Shown here piece by piece: positions 21,586-34,500 of a stretch of 64,000 nt of DNA. The position numbers were made by a program, and so were the translations under genes. Origin of the DNA: Brachionus plicatilis (Eukaryota > Rotifera > Eurotatoria > Ploima > Brachionidae); the NCBI GenBank assembly GCA_010279815.1, contig QEOQ01000274.1:475769-539768 (forward strand). Direction: 5' to 3'. A model generated the notes under the pieces. The model had not been told where the DNA came from. It saw only the letters and a program-made list of their open reading frames with translations, and ran no database searches. The first letter of the stretch is position 1. Each line of letters begins with the position of its first letter.

Positions 21586-22008
21586 GCCGACGTGGCCGAC
21601 ATGGCCGAACAACTTGGCCGACAAGGCCGACCATCTTGGCCGACAAGGCCGAACATCTTGGCCGACAAGGCCGAACACCCTGGCCTACATGGCCGACAAG
21701 GCCGACAAGGCCGAACACCCTGGCCTACATGGCCGACAAGGCCGATATGGCCGAACACCCTGGCCGACATGGCCGAACAACTTGGCCGACTAGGCCGACG
21801 TGGCCGAACAACTTGGCCGACTAGGCCGACGTGGCCGAACAACTTGGCCGACATGGCCGAACACATGGCCGACAAGGCCGAACAACTTGGCCGACTAGGC
21901 CGAACAACTTGGCCGACTAGGCCGAACAACTTGGCCGACTAGGCCGGCCGCGCCGACGCCGTTTAAAGGCCGCGCCGGGCCGACAAAATGGCCGAGGCCG
22001 CGCCGGCC
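21586..22008 (+). repeat. Right subterminal GGCC-rich array
   Basis: About 420 bp of irregular units of GGCCGACATGGCCGAACAACTT and GGCCGACAAGGCCGAAC. The left array is in the inverse orientation. GGCCG half-sites occur every 10-12 bp. Open frames here are repeat artefacts. Confidence 0.92.
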
Positions 22009-22043
22009 GGCCAAGCGGCGTTACGATTTTATTAGAACCGCTG
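22009..22043 (-). repeat. Right terminal inverted repeat of the Tc1-type element
   Basis: Perfect inverse of 17567-17601, ending CTG followed by TA. Confidence 0.95.
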
Positions 22044-23126
22044 TAATGCAGCATTAAAATCATTCTTAAAAAACCATTAATATGAAATAATTTTAAATTC
22101 TTGAATTTATTTATTAAGCATCATTTCTATAATACAAAGGCTAGAAAATTACAAAAAGTATGGAAATAAAAAACTAGATAAACAAATTATTTAATTTGGA
22201 AAAAATATTATGATCTAAATAAATAACATAATAAGTGGTTAATTTTATTCAAAATCGCTATCCATATTGATTATCCTTATTCGCTTAAAACAGTGTGCTT
22301 TATTTGAATACAATGATTCGCTTTCTGATCCTTGTGTTTCACTTGAATTTAGGTTGCTTCTTCATTTCCAATTTATTTCATCTATTGTAAAATTTACTTT
22401 TAGCCAAAGTGATAGAATAAAACTCTTAGATAAGAGGTAAGCTTTGCTTTTTAATTAAAATAAATTTGATTATTTATTCAAAATATTTTAAAAGAAAAAC
22501 ATTTTTTTATCTTAGATAATTACTATTAATAAAAATTCTCAGTCCTTGGTCGTAGTAAATCTTTAGATTTGAAAACCTTCTCCCCTTTACAAGGACCACT
22601 TGAATTTATTTTTGCAATAATCACATTTTATTTCTATAACACAGTATAATTTGACACTTTTTTTTTAGGAGAAACAGGCTCAGTGCTTGCGCTTTCTTCA
22701 CAATTTTTGATAGTCATAATTTTAGAAGTCCAAAATCGTACTTCTACAATTTTTTTTAGAAAAACAAAAATTTTTGTTAGAAATTTTCGTACCTTTTGAG
22801 CAACTTATATTAGTTTCTGACTATCAGCAAAGACAAATGATATCATCTGCATTTCTAAGAAGTATTGATGGTTCTTTCGTCAAGATTTGGTTCAAAAATT
22901 TGAATCTATAAAAGGAAAAATTTAATTCAAATAAATTTTGAAATTTAATGATTAGTTAGGAGATAGTCAAAATTGTCATAAAAAAAAGTCATGTGTTAAT
23001 TTGTCATATATGACAAAATAAACAAGGAAAAATGAAAAAACAAATGATTGGTTAATTGTTAGAATTTTTTATTTAAAAAAAAATTTTAGAAAAAGATTTA
23101 AATCCAGGGCAAAACAGTTTAATTGT
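22044..23126. other. Intergenic region with short minus-strand coding-like remnants
   Basis: Short minus-strand open pieces at about 22250-22360 (ending a protein with DSDFE), 22680-22760 and 22840-22920 may be decayed exons of one transposon or cellular gene, with plausible splice sites. None is recognised. Confidence 0.3.
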
Positions 23127-23945
23127 TTATTCTAAATCAATACAAAGTTTAGAATTTTTTGGGGAATAATTTTTAACAAAAAAATGAGTAAACAAAAACA
23201 AATCAGTACATTTTATTATAGTATTAAACTCATCTTTGATTTTTGTTTGATCAAAGACTAATTTACCGAGATCTAGATTCATAGCTAAAGATAATGCATA
23301 TCCAAGGGCAAATAAGCCACAGTCTTTGTTCCCTTTTTGTTTTGTAACATTGACATGGACAACGTCAAAAATCTAGAGCCACCCGAGAATCTTTATAAGA
23401 CCGTTTTAATAAGATTGAGATAGTGTTTAGGGTTATTAAGACTATCATAAATAAACAAATTATTAAAATTGTCGGGATCTTCGTATGAAGGATGCAAATT
23501 AGCCAAAACAATCCAGTGGTTTTCAGCATGTAAAACTTCAATAAAAATTGACTCGTTTATTGTTTCAGGATTAATAGGTGCATTTTTGAGAGTAAAATAA
23601 TCAGGCCTGAATAATCCTTGGACATCATATTTCTTGTAAATCAAATTCTGGAACTCAGTAATATGAAAATTGGTCAACTCTTGATTTTTTTTAGTTTTAA
23701 AAATTGTAAAGAAATAGGCACTCTCTCGTAATTAGTGAATGAGCGGACTTCCAAGAATTGAACTTCAGATGAATCTTCTAATTTTTGTCTCTTCTTGCAC
23801 GGCTCTGTTACTAATATTAGCTCTGTTTTGACTAAACGTTCACTTGAAAAATTGATAAGAGCGTCGAATAGATCTTGACGAACCGGTTGATTATTAAGAA
23901 CAAATGTTTTGTAAATGTGAATATGACTCTAAAGTATTGTGAAGA
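23127..23945 (-). pseudogene. Ulp1-like (C48) cysteine protease, MULE-associated
   Basis: 23393-23677 encodes an exon with ENHWIVLANLHP (catalytic His) and LFIYDSLN (catalytic Asp). After a break near 23375, the segment 23127-23345 encodes QKGNKDCGLFALGYA (Gln and catalytic Cys) and ends with a stop. His, Asp, Gln and Cys follow the order of Ulp1/SENP peptidases, which cleave SUMO-like proteins. Upstream (23740-23940) lies a compatible linker. Frame shifts remain unexplained, either introns or decay. It is contiguous with the MULE transposase, so it may be a domain of the same protein. Confidence 0.7.
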
Positions 23946-23949
23946 GTTC

Positions 23950-25500
23950 TTTTTAAAATAATGCACTTGCTTGTTCATTTTTTGGCTGATTTAGCTTGAT
24001 TGTTAGATTCACAAAATCGATTGTTTTTAAAAAATCTAAGTGTTTATGAGGGTTATCGAAAGCGATCTTCCTTTTTCTCTTTTTACCAACTTTCTCGTCA
24101 TTAAGTTCTTCTTCATCTTGGTAGAATTTCATCAGACTTGTACCATATGGTTCCATAATAAGTGCAGATAATTTGTCAAAATATTGTTCAAATGTGAGAA
24201 TCTGCTTACTGAATTGTTCTCGTAATGTAACAAAAACTTGGTCTTTTTTTTTTTGTTTCTTGAAAATTGCTTTGGCTCGGCGATTGGATTACGCTCGTTT
24301 GCATGGAATTCGCTGTGAACTTTATTTGATTTTGATGATGGAATTGACAATAATTTTGAATGATAACCTTCGAGGTGGTTATTTGTTCGTGGACCATTGT
24401 TGTCGAAATGATTCCATGAAAATCCATACTTGCCTTGCAACCAAGTATTGACAAAATACTTAATAAATTTTAATATATCACTGTCAAGAATAATTGGAAC
24501 TGTGCTCAAAATAATGTTCCAGCCAGTTTGGACATCATTGAGTTGGACAAGTGCTATCGCGCTAAATTTTCGTATCCATTGTTTAAAATTGTAATCGTTG
24601 TAATAAAGTGCTTGTTTATTACATTTATTGAATAGATAACGTATAATGGCTTGATTAAATTGAAACAAAATTCATAAATTTTTACATTTTCGAATTCGAC
24701 GCTGATTGCTTGAATCATAGCTAGCTCGAAATCAGAAAGCGTTTCTTGTTAAACGATTGAACAATTATTACGAGTGAAAATTTCTTTAAGGTTAGATATA
24801 GCCTCGACTTAAGTCTCACGCTCTTTGTTCTGTAAAAGAAAATAACATGCTGGGTACATTTGGTTCTGATAATAACCATGAACGGAGAAAATTCGGAGAA
24901 AATGAGTTGGGCACGTTTTGAAAGTCCCATCAAAATGCCATCTTATTGAATTACATAATATTTTCATTCCAATAGGAGACATGAAGATCAATATTCGATT
25001 TTTATTGTCTTTGTTATCAAATTGTAAAAATTGTTCACAGTTAATGGTTGAGTATATTTCGTTGATTTGTATATCTTTTGTTTGTTTTGGATTGTTTGGT
25101 TTAGTCTGGTTCCTGTGATATCGCAAATTTGACTTAAAAGTGGTGAATGGTTTCCAATATTCGGCTATTTCATTATATGAATATTTCTCAGTTAGTTTTT
25201 GGTACTGACGGTTGTATGCATCCATGAACGTCATGATCTTTTATGACTTTTAGGATATTTTATGAGTTTTTGGATAAGTTGCTTGAAAAACATAATACAA
25301 TCAATTTCACAGTTGGATAAAGGTGGATGCTAATGTTCTACATTTTTTCTTTTTCTTGCCTCTAAATTATAAAGTGCACTGCATTTTCTATTGACGCATC
25401 TGTACCAACTTGATTTTTTTTCGTTTTTTTGATATCGGTGCTTTTCGAAAATAATTTGTTTGTATTCGGTGTCAAGATATAATATTTCTTGTTACATTTT
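23950..25500 (-). pseudogene. MULE transposase with FLYWCH finger
   Basis: Reading down the minus strand, a FLYWCH-type zinc finger (SSWYRCVNRKC ... H) lies at about 25345-25440. Then comes the MULE N-terminal region (24809-25234) with WHFDGTFKTCP (first Asp) and the strand FSVHGYYQNQMYPACYFLLQNKE. A following piece has LSDFELAMIQAI, including the second Asp, near 24700-24740. The C-terminal region (24132-24668) has RTNNHLEGYHSKL, the MULE signature with the catalytic Glu. A TAA and frame changes break the pieces, so it is probably non-functional, though some breaks could be introns. Confidence 0.82.
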
Positions 25501-27266
25501 TGATTTTAAGATTTTGATTAACAGTATGAGAAGATAAGTTATTTATTTTCAATTTCAATTTATATTTATATGACTCAACTATTTTTTAAATTAATTAATT
25601 AAAATTTTTCTTCTAATTGTTTCATTTTTATCTTAGCTTCTTTTAATATTCTTCTTATTTAATTCAAAGATAAATTTTCTTTGAAATTAATCGCCAATCA
25701 GATTTGACATTCAATTTATTTTTTAATTGGTTTGAAAATTTTACGATGACTATTTTGTTTTTTTTCCTATGACAATTTTGCACTGCACTGATACTGACAA
25801 TTTTGACCCTTACCATTAGTTAGTCTGATCTTCATTTTATTTTGCAAATAATAGACAATAATACTGCTCAAGGTCCACAAAATCCCTCTCGGGCCTTAAC
25901 GTTTAAATTCTTTATACAGAAAAATTAAAAAATTTTCAAACAAAAAGGAAATAATTTTTAAATTTTTAAATTTTTAGATTTAATGGAAAAAATTATCAAT
26001 TAATTTTACTAAATATATTAATCAAAGAGCAAAAGGAGTATCAAAAAGGGTCGAAAAAAATCTTTTTTCTTTGAGTGTTAAGTAATTGTTTATTAATTAA
26101 TAAATAATTTGTTTATATGTATCGTGCAATGACTCATATAAACTTAGTATTGACATCGAATGATTCTTCAATCTCTTCATCTAATAAATCAAGATTTTAA
26201 TAGAAGCATTGTTAAAAAGAAAATCAATGAAGCATATTCGATCAAATTTTTTATTTTATATAATATTTTCATCACCCAAGTGGTGTTTTTTTGAAATAAA
26301 TTATAATAATATTATAAAAAAAAGCATTTAATTGATTTTGATACCTGATGGTAAGGTTTTTAAAAATTTTCATTTAGATCGCAAGTTATTGAGCGAGTTT
26401 TTCAACTTTCAAACTTGAATTCTTGAGTTGTTTCGCTATTTTTTTTTCATCAATATTAGTAAAGATAAAAAAAGCTCATACCTTGGAATTTTTTGGTATA
26501 CAATTTACCATTAGCAGGAACAGACGCTTTAATTAAAGTGATCTAGAATTTAAATAATTCTTTAATTTACAATTTTACGAATTTTGCAGGATCAGTATAT
26601 TGGTGCTACAATGACTGTATCAGATGTTATAATTTACAGAGCAATTTTTGCTCTTTCAGAGCTTAAACTTTCGAATTGTTTTTATTTTTTTTATATCGTT
26701 ACCTGAATTCATAATTCCATATCAAATTCTGAAAAAAATAAAATTTTTATTTCTTCATTTAAATCTCAAGCTTTAATGTCGCATTAGACTTAAAAAACTG
26801 ATTTTAATCGGAACTTATTTGATGCACTTATTATTACTAAATTTCAAGTTATAAGGGAGAACTTAATATGATAAAACTAGCATTTTTTAAATTTTTACCT
26901 ATTATTTAAATGCATGATGAATAAATAATGATTTTCTTTAAACTAAACATTAATCAATTTTTGTAGAATAGGGCTAAGTCAGGAAATTATTAGAAAAAAA
27001 TTTTTAAAAAATACTTCTCCTAAATTTCTTACTTACAATTTTAAAATTTGGTTCGAAATTTGAATTTTATTGAGAGCATTAGTTTCTCTAAAAAAATAAT
27101 AAAATTTTTCCTTTTTCTTCAAATAAAAAGACAATGTATCAATGTTATTGACGTCAAAAGATTTTTCAATCAATTTTTATTTATTCTAATTGGGAGAAGA
27201 CTTTGCTTTTTAAGTTTAAAAATTTAATTCTTTAACTAACTTTGTTTTCTTTATTTCACTTTACTT
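25501..27266. other. AT-rich intergenic region
   Basis: No gene supported on either strand. Some short minus-strand fragments are present near 26400-26700, without a recognised domain. Confidence 0.5.
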
Positions 27267-30200
27267 TTAATAAAATATTTGGAAAGAATAAATTGTGGTT
27301 ACGAAAAATAGCAAAAATTTTGAAATGCTGGATGAATTTGCAAATGATCCTAAATCAGTTTCGGTAGTTGATTCTAAATCGACTTTAGTAGTTGATTCTA
27401 AATCTACTTCATTACTTGATTCATTTGTAATTGTTCCATTTTCTACTGTTTTCTGATTACAAACCATTACAACCTGATCTAGAGATTTTTCGCAAGTAAT
27501 AGTATAAGTAATTCCATTAATGACTATCGTTTCGGTTGCTAAAATAAAAATTTTAAATACATTTATAAAATTTTAACTGGGATTTTATATGGTTGAATTA
27601 ATTTTTTTTATATTTATTTAAATCTATTTATAATATTTTTATTTTTATTATATAAATTTTTTTGGATTATTTTAATGGTCTTAATTAATTAATTATTAGA
27701 TTAATATTAAATATTAAATAAATTTTTAGCTAAAGTTAAGTCATATGAGTAGACTTTTGAAATTTGACTTGAATATTTGAAATTAAGAAAAATTCACGTT
27801 AAAAATATAAACACCAAAATTTGTAAACTATCAAGTATAGTAAGTTTTATAATGAATTTATAATTTACTAGATATTAAAGGCTTTGTTTTTTTTTTTTTA
27901 ATTTTTAATAATAATTTTGGTTCCAAATTCAAAAAAATGACTTTACTTTAGTTTTAAAAAAGTAGAAAAACGACTATTATTGAGTTTCAAACGTTTATTG
28001 ATTAAAAATTATTGATTTGAGAATTAAATCTAATTGTACAATAATTGTTATTAAAATATAAAGTAAGAATTGTCAGACATATCGTAAATTGCTACAAAAA
28101 TATAAATTATAAATTATAAACTAGTTATATGATTATATATAAAACGACATTTAAAAACGACTTTATGATTTACGTACGAAGTGTGCAAAAAAAAAGTAGC
28201 CTTCCCCGGAAAAAAGAATTCAATATATTTACCAAAATAACATATATTATTTAATTTAAAGAATTTTAATGTAAAATCAGATTCTGGAAAATTTTACATT
28301 AATTATGATGATTCGTATATTTTTATTCACCTTCTTTTTTTTTTTAATTACATTCTGCATAATCTTACAGAAATTTGTGTCATTTTTTAGAAAATTTAGT
28401 AATAATTAACTAAATAAAAAATTAATTATTAAATGAGCCTAACAGGGTGACCTATTTTTTTTTAAATTGCAAATTTCGCCCTCATTTTATTCAAAAACTC
28501 CAAAAATACTCACCGAATTAGACCAGTTTTTCTAGTCATCCGTTAACCTCCTGCGTTTAATTGGGTCGGTAAACCAAATTCACCCAATTATTGGGTGAAT
28601 CAGGTTAATCCAGCTACCCCTGTAAATATTTAGCTCGAGAACTAATCTCTTTTTTAGGATATTCGCCGAATTCACACAATTAGCTCAATGAGAATTAAAA
28701 AAAGGATTTTTTTTTTTAATAAAATAAATATTTAAAATATTCTTTATTATTTTTCTTTTAAATTTACGCTACAACATAACTATTACGAAAAAATTTTAAC
28801 GAAAAATTAACGAATTTAATTTTAAAATATATTGACGATTTTTAATAATACAGAACGATTTTTTGTTAAAATAGAATCAAATTATTTTGTAAAAAAAGGA
28901 AAAACAATATTTTAAATTTTTCATAAAAAACGGCGTAATTGTGATCATTTTTGTCCTTTCAGTATAATTATGTTAAACATTTTATTTTTGGTTTATTATG
29001 TGAGATTTTTGGGTTTTTAGGTGAAGCCTTAATAACCTAATTACACCTAAAAATAACCCATTTAGCTAGACACGTCCAAAGACAACTAAAAATTCTTAAA
29101 AAATTCATTTTTAACTTATAAAGATATGGGTAATTCCTTGATCTAATTAGGTTATTACCTAACATGATCAATGTGAGACTCGTTGGATGCTAAAAACACC
29201 TTTAAAAACTGCATTAACACGATACTTGACTTCAGCTAATTAATTTTTCTATTAATTAATGATAATCTCATTAAAAATTTAAATTACATTTCCGAATTCT
29301 TTTTTTTTGATTAAATTCATTTTATTTTATTTAATTTTTTTCAGAAAAATTATTTTAAAAATCCTTTAGAAGTTTTTCAAAGACAAAAATTCAATTTTTT
29401 AAAACCTAAAAAAATTTAAAATACAGCACATTTCTGAACAAAGTTGACAGCTTGCTTAAGCACATTCTCTAGAGCTGCGCTAGAACAAAAATAAATGTTC
29501 AATAACACGCTCTAGAGCTGCTTAAGCACTCTGGAGCAAGTGCTCAAGCGATGCTCTAGAGCTGATTGCGCAGTGCTCAAAAAACTGTCAACTTTGTTCA
29601 GGAACGTTCTGTATCAAAATTTCAAAATAAAATAAATAAAGCGAGATTAAAACTATTATCAATCTGAAAAATACGAGTGCAAGTTTAAAAAATTATAAAT
29701 TAATCTAATTTTACCAGAAATAACTGCTTTGGAAGTATCGATGTTCAAATCAAAGCCGACCTTATTTGCCTCGGCTTGAATTAAACTTTCATCTCTTTTC
29801 AAGTTTTGCACAATTCTCAGCACAGTGTCATCTAGGCTTAATGTAGAATTAGCTGATGTATTTATATCAGTAGTAAATCCAATTGAATATTCATCATTTC
29901 CTTCGCTAAAAAAAGTTATAAATTTTTTTTTTTGAAACAAATGGTCCAATTACTTAGTAACATTAAAGATAGATTCATATCCTATTGACTTCAACAAAGC
30001 TTGTTCTATATTAGTAACATTCACATCTTCTATGAACAGAATTCTGTCCAGCTGAATTAAAACTCTTTTTACTGTTTGTAAACGCCTATTTCTAACAATT
30101 CCATTCATTTTTATTCTTGTATTAAATGACGATGTGGGAATTTCATCAACTTTAAAAGTTGTTGAAAGTGATGATGTTTCGGAAATCAAAAGAGACGATT

Positions 30201-31212
30201 GTAATGACCAACTTGAGGTTGTAAGCACGACTGAATCACTTGTGTCTCTATTTTCATTCGAAGATGAAAAAGGAGAACTTCTTTCTTGTACAGTACCTTT
30301 AGCTTCTGATGTTCTTTCATGTTCTGAAACTCGGGTCAATATTTTATTTGTTGTCTCTTCTGCTTTGCTCACACTTTCAATTGAAATTTTAGGTTCTGTA
30401 GCAATGGTGATTTCATTTTTTGTTGTCTCTTTTGTTGTGCTATCAGCTTTTAGTGAAGTTTTCTGTTCTGTAACTGAAGTAATTTTTTTTTTTGTTATCA
30501 ATTCTTCTGTTCCTACACTTTCCTCTGAACTTTTTTGATCTGTTGCTCCGGTTAATCCATTTCTTGTGGTCACTTCTGATTTAGTTGATAGATTGGTCGT
30601 TGCTTCATTTGTTGTAGAATTTGTATATTCAAATGTATTCTGGTCATTTTTTCCAGTAAAGTCAGTTGTCTTTTCTGTTTCTTCTTTTGTGTTTTCAGTT
30701 TCCTCTGAACTTTTTTGATCTGTAGCTCCAGTTAATCCATTTCTTGTTGTCACTTCTGATTTAGTTGGTAGATTGGTCGTTGCTTCATTTGTTGTAGAAT
30801 TTGTATCATTTATTGTCTCTTTCTGAGTGGTGATTTCGATAGAAAGAGTAGAAGACTCCTTAAATGTTTCCTTAGATAAAACATCAGTTTCCCCTTGCGT
30901 TTCGAAATCTTCAATTGTTGTATCTTCAAATGTATTCTGGTCATTTTGCGTTTCGAAATCTTCAATTGTTGTATCTTCAAATGTATTCTGGTCATTTTGG
31001 GTTTCGAAATCTTCAATTGTTGTATCTTCAAATGTATTCAGGTCATTTTGCGTTTCGAAATCTTCAATTGTTGTATCTTCAAATGTATTCTGCTCATTTT
31101 CTCCAGTAAAGTCAGTGGTATCTTCAAATATTTCATTGGAACCAAATGAGCATTTCCAGATTAGACTAATAAGCAAAATTAGATTAAGAGGTTTTTTAAT
31201 AAATTTTTTCAT
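27267..31212 (-). CDS. Mucin-like secreted or membrane-anchored protein (3 exons)
   Basis: Exons 31212-29954, 29905-29715 and 27538-27267 join in frame (1722 nt, 573 residues) at GT...AG sites; the second intron is 2.2 kb. Residues 1-24 form a signal peptide ending CSFGS. Four tandem 17-residue units (FEDTTIEDFETQNDQNT) follow, then a long Thr/Ser/Glu-rich region with two longer repeats (ATTNLPTKSEVTTRNGLTG), typical of an O-glycosylated stalk. The stretch from VKRVLIQLDR to AVISATETI looks globular and may be an SEA-like module, unproven. The C-terminus is hydrophobic (FLLFFVTTIYSFQIFY), fitting a GPI or membrane anchor. A TATAAATA box is 45 bp upstream. No single family is recognised. Confidence 0.82.
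27539..29714 (-). other. Large intron 2 of the mucin-like gene
   Basis: 2,176 bp, AT-rich. It holds the MITE at 29424-29610, a small GGGTGA palindrome at about 28575-28606 and inverted AATAACCTAATTA blocks at 29028-29044 and 29141-29156. No coding sequence was seen. Confidence 0.75.
29424..29610. mobile_element. 187-bp MITE with Tc1/mariner-like ends, within an intron
   Basis: It is flanked by TA and begins CAG and ends CTG. About 30-bp inverted ends (CTGAACAAAGTTGACAG) match at most positions. The middle is rich in the palindrome CTCTAGAG and in CTTAAG. It sits in the second intron of the mucin-like gene. Confidence 0.82.
30895..31110 (-). repeat. Coding minisatellite, 51-bp unit, four copies
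   Basis: Four tandem 51-bp units encode the acidic 17-residue repeats of the mucin-like protein. The unit also stays open in other frames, which generates spurious open frames. Confidence 0.92.
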
Positions 31213-31253
31213 GCTTATAATTTCTTGGTTTGAGTAATTTTAAATTTCACTTC

Positions 31254-31261
31254 TATTTATA
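31254..31261 (-). promoter_or_regulatory. TATA box of the mucin-like gene
   Basis: TATAAATA on the minus strand, about 42 bp before the ATG at 31212, leaving room for a very short 5' UTR. Confidence 0.6.
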
Positions 31262-31263
31262 TT

Positions 31264-34036
31264 TTCTAGTTTATGTAATTTGTTAATTAAAAATAGTTCA
31301 TTGCCTTTTCATACCTGTTGGAAAAATTTGCATGATTTTGTCTAGTAAAATTTATCTATCTTCTTATCTTACCCATCTTCTGTTTTCAATATAGATTCGT
31401 ATTTTTATTCAATTTGACTCATTTGTTTAATGTATCTAATTGTCTTTTTAAATTATAAATTTTCAAAAAAACGAATTATTGACTAATTTCTTTTTTTCAA
31501 ATATTATAATATTTTCCATTTTAATTAATTGAAAATATTTTATTTGTTGGCAAAAATTTTAAATATCTAATATTTTTTTTGCTTGTCTTTTATTTTAAAA
31601 TAAAATTGAAAAAAAGCTTAAGTATTTTTTGGCTTAAAGTAGGAAAGCTATTTTAACTCAACAAATTTCAATTTTATTTGAATATTCAAGGAAATGATCT
31701 CTTGGATTTGGTTTTAGGAGATTTAAAATCACGGACAAAAGCTGATATTGATTTGGATTTTTTAATGAGTCGATGATTAAGAATCTTAAAATTATTTTCA
31801 TTTTACATCAAAAGAAGTTTTAAGTAAATTTGAGAAAAATTTTCGTACTTAATATAAAACATAACAAAAAATCGTTACAATAAATCGACCATATCCTTTG
31901 TTTCATACTTACACTCAAACAATACCAGTAAAAAATTAGATACTTTAGGGCCAGTTGAAGTTTATGATCAATTTTTGATGCTCAAAATTATCAGATCAAA
32001 CTATATCTTTTTGAATAAATTTTAATTTTTTAATAGAATTAGAGAAGAGATTAATTTTTGGTTTTAACATCCTTTTTTAAATCTAAAGTTAAAATCTGCA
32101 AAAGTCTGCAAAAAATTATCCACTTTAAATAGCATTATTTCGATGATGTGCATTCTGCATTGTGAATTTTGATATTGCAGAGTTTATTTTTTTTCGACAT
32201 ACTATATTAAATCCAAAAACGTATATCTGCGTTATTTCAATTTAGAAATAACAATATATTTAATAGTTTTAGTTTGATTTGATCATTTTGAGAAGCAAAA
32301 AATGATCATTAACTTCAAATTGTCATACTTTAACGCTCAAATGGTCCTTTTTATAAAAAAACCATCTTTAATTTTAAACTTATTCAACCAATTTAAATTT
32401 TTGATACTAGTTTCTAAACGAATCTGATCTCTCTTTTTTTTCGAACATCCATGTAACGAAATATTTAATTTAGAAATTAAAAACTCCTATTTTCCTACAC
32501 CTTTAAATGGTTATTACAATGTAAAATTGAACCAATGAAAGACTGCAAATGCTCTGATCAAAAAATAAATGATAAAAAAATTGGATTTACTTTTGGAAAA
32601 ATTCTCCTTCTTTTTTTTAAGAGGATGGATTTAGAATTAAGATATAAAAGGTTCAAGAAGACAATCAACTTTAAATTATAATTATTTTTGTGTTGATTTG
32701 CCTGCAAACAAACAAACCAAAATTTTCCAAATCCTTGACTGTCAGAATTTTGGCAGGCAGATTAGGCGAGGTTTTTTCTTGCATAATTTTTAAAGAATAA
32801 ATTTAAATTTGAAAGGTTACTAAACGGGCCAACAAGCGCGAGATTCCGACCAATTACTGGACCGGTTTTCTCTGACCGCAACTAGCACTATATTATGCAA
32901 CATATATTAGTAATATTTTTTTTCAAATGAATGAAAGAATAAATACTTATTGTATAAGCTTAAAAAAAAAATTGTTATACATCAAATTCCAAACAAAAAA
33001 TTCACTCAAGCTTTCAAATAAATAAATTGGTGAAAATTTATGATAAATGATCGTTAAAAGATCTAATAAAACATTGTTTGATATAAAGATAAAAACATAA
33101 TTAATTTAATAGCTTACATATCTAAAATTAAAATTCAAAAGATTCCTTGATGTCATGCATGAAAATTACTCGTCAAAATCAAACAAAATATAAAAATGCC
33201 AAGCTTAAGTTCAGGACAATCAATCTGTAATTTGTTGCAACTGTTACATATTCTCAACTATCAATTAACTGATTTTGAAAAACTATGCAATAATTCTGCA
33301 AAATCTAAAAAATTAAGCATTTAGGATACTTACACGTGTTTTGATTAGCTTAAAGATGTTCTTCATTTGTAGAACCATTCAAAACTGGTGACTCAAGTGC
33401 AAACTTTGAAATAGAAGATAGTCTTCAAAAAGGGAATAATGGTTTGAGTGAAACTTCACAAAATTTAGAAGTGATAAGTATAACCTACCATGTCGATGCA
33501 ACAACTTATAAAAACTCAGAAAACAAAAATGACGAAAGGTTGATTCTAGTGATACAGATGATAATTCAGTTGACTAAATAGGTGTTTTTCTTACTGCAGA
33601 TCATCAAGTTCTTCAAGCGAAATTAGAAGAGAAAAACAAGAAAATATGACTGGAAATCAAGTGTAATTTACTATTGATGAATTATTAGAGCTAGCTCGGC
33701 TATTTTGGAAATAAAACGAAAGAATTATACAGTGGTTTTATATTTTATCAAGTTAAAAAAAATTTTAAAAAACCTGAAAATAAATTTAAACTTGTTTGCT
33801 TATGGTCTAGCTAGTCTTAGAGTGATTAGAAAGAAGTTTTTTAAACCAAAACCATTTTTTGTTTAAAAAAAAAATTACTTATTAAAAAATTTGAAAAAAA
33901 TTTATTAATTATAAAAATGAAAAAAAAATTAAATTAAATAATAAAGAGAAATATTTGATAATTTGTCACGAATATTAATTGGTCTGTTTGGAATCTGATT
34001 ATTATCTAAATCTATCTAAATTAGACATGATAAAAT
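31264..34036. other. AT-rich intergenic region with a possible gene remnant at 33400-33660
   Basis: The only coding-like stretch is on + at about 33390-33590, acidic and Ser/Asn-rich, with several stops nearby; it is not recognised. CTCAAGCTTTCAAATAAATAAATTG at about 33006 also occurs at 43762, immediately next to the family A LTR there, so it may be a repeat remnant. Confidence 0.4.
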
Positions 34037-34500
34037 TCAATAGATGTGACGGTAAAATTATGAACTGTAACGATGACAATTGTTCGTAAAACGTAATTCC
34101 GCAAGGTGAATTTTAATGGAATAAAGACGTAACTTACGAAAATTTTGCTTGCAAATACCATAAAAAACATATAGAACGCGATCGTCTAAATGAAACGTTA
34201 TTTAATGACGGCCTAAATTCGTGCAAACCTAAATATCTTTTTTGTAAAATGTCGGACTCCGTAATGGTCTGGAACAATTCCATAGTAAAGAAGAATCCAC
34301 TTAAGACAATTTTTAAAGGATACAATTTTATTAGGAAAAATAATCTAATTTACTCACTAGTCCACAAATATTTATTTCAAATTTCTTACACAATAAATGA
34401 TTATGGTTTAGAACTGTCATATTATAAGCTGATGACTTGGATATTTTATCAACTAGAACTTATTAAAATTCATTTTACCTTATTTAGTAATTTGCAATAG
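34037..34500 (+). pseudogene. Env-like or unclassified 3' ORF of a retroelement
   Basis: In one frame, broken by two stops before 34120, a stretch of about 125 residues runs to a stop at 34498-34500. It starts near 34121 and has several cysteines, SDSVMVWN and a hydrophobic C-terminal part. Position upstream of the primer site at 34637 puts it at the 3' end of an element or in a hybrid LTR. The Cys and aromatic pattern is compatible with a glycoprotein fragment, a weak inference. No membrane fusion or signal features could be confirmed. Confidence 0.3.

Noticed and set aside
21592..21942. Long open frames on both strands with WPTRPNNLAD or RPSCSA repeats
   Set aside because: They are translations of the GGCC array; every frame stays open because of the repeat, with no start context or domain.
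23400..25500. Host SENP gene and separate transposon
   Set aside because: Proximity, strand and order with the MULE pieces make a single mobile unit the simpler reading, though not proven.
30134..31237. Plus-strand open frames opposite the mucin-like gene
   Set aside because: They are shadows of the 51-bp repeat and the low-stop antisense of a Thr/Glu-rich gene.
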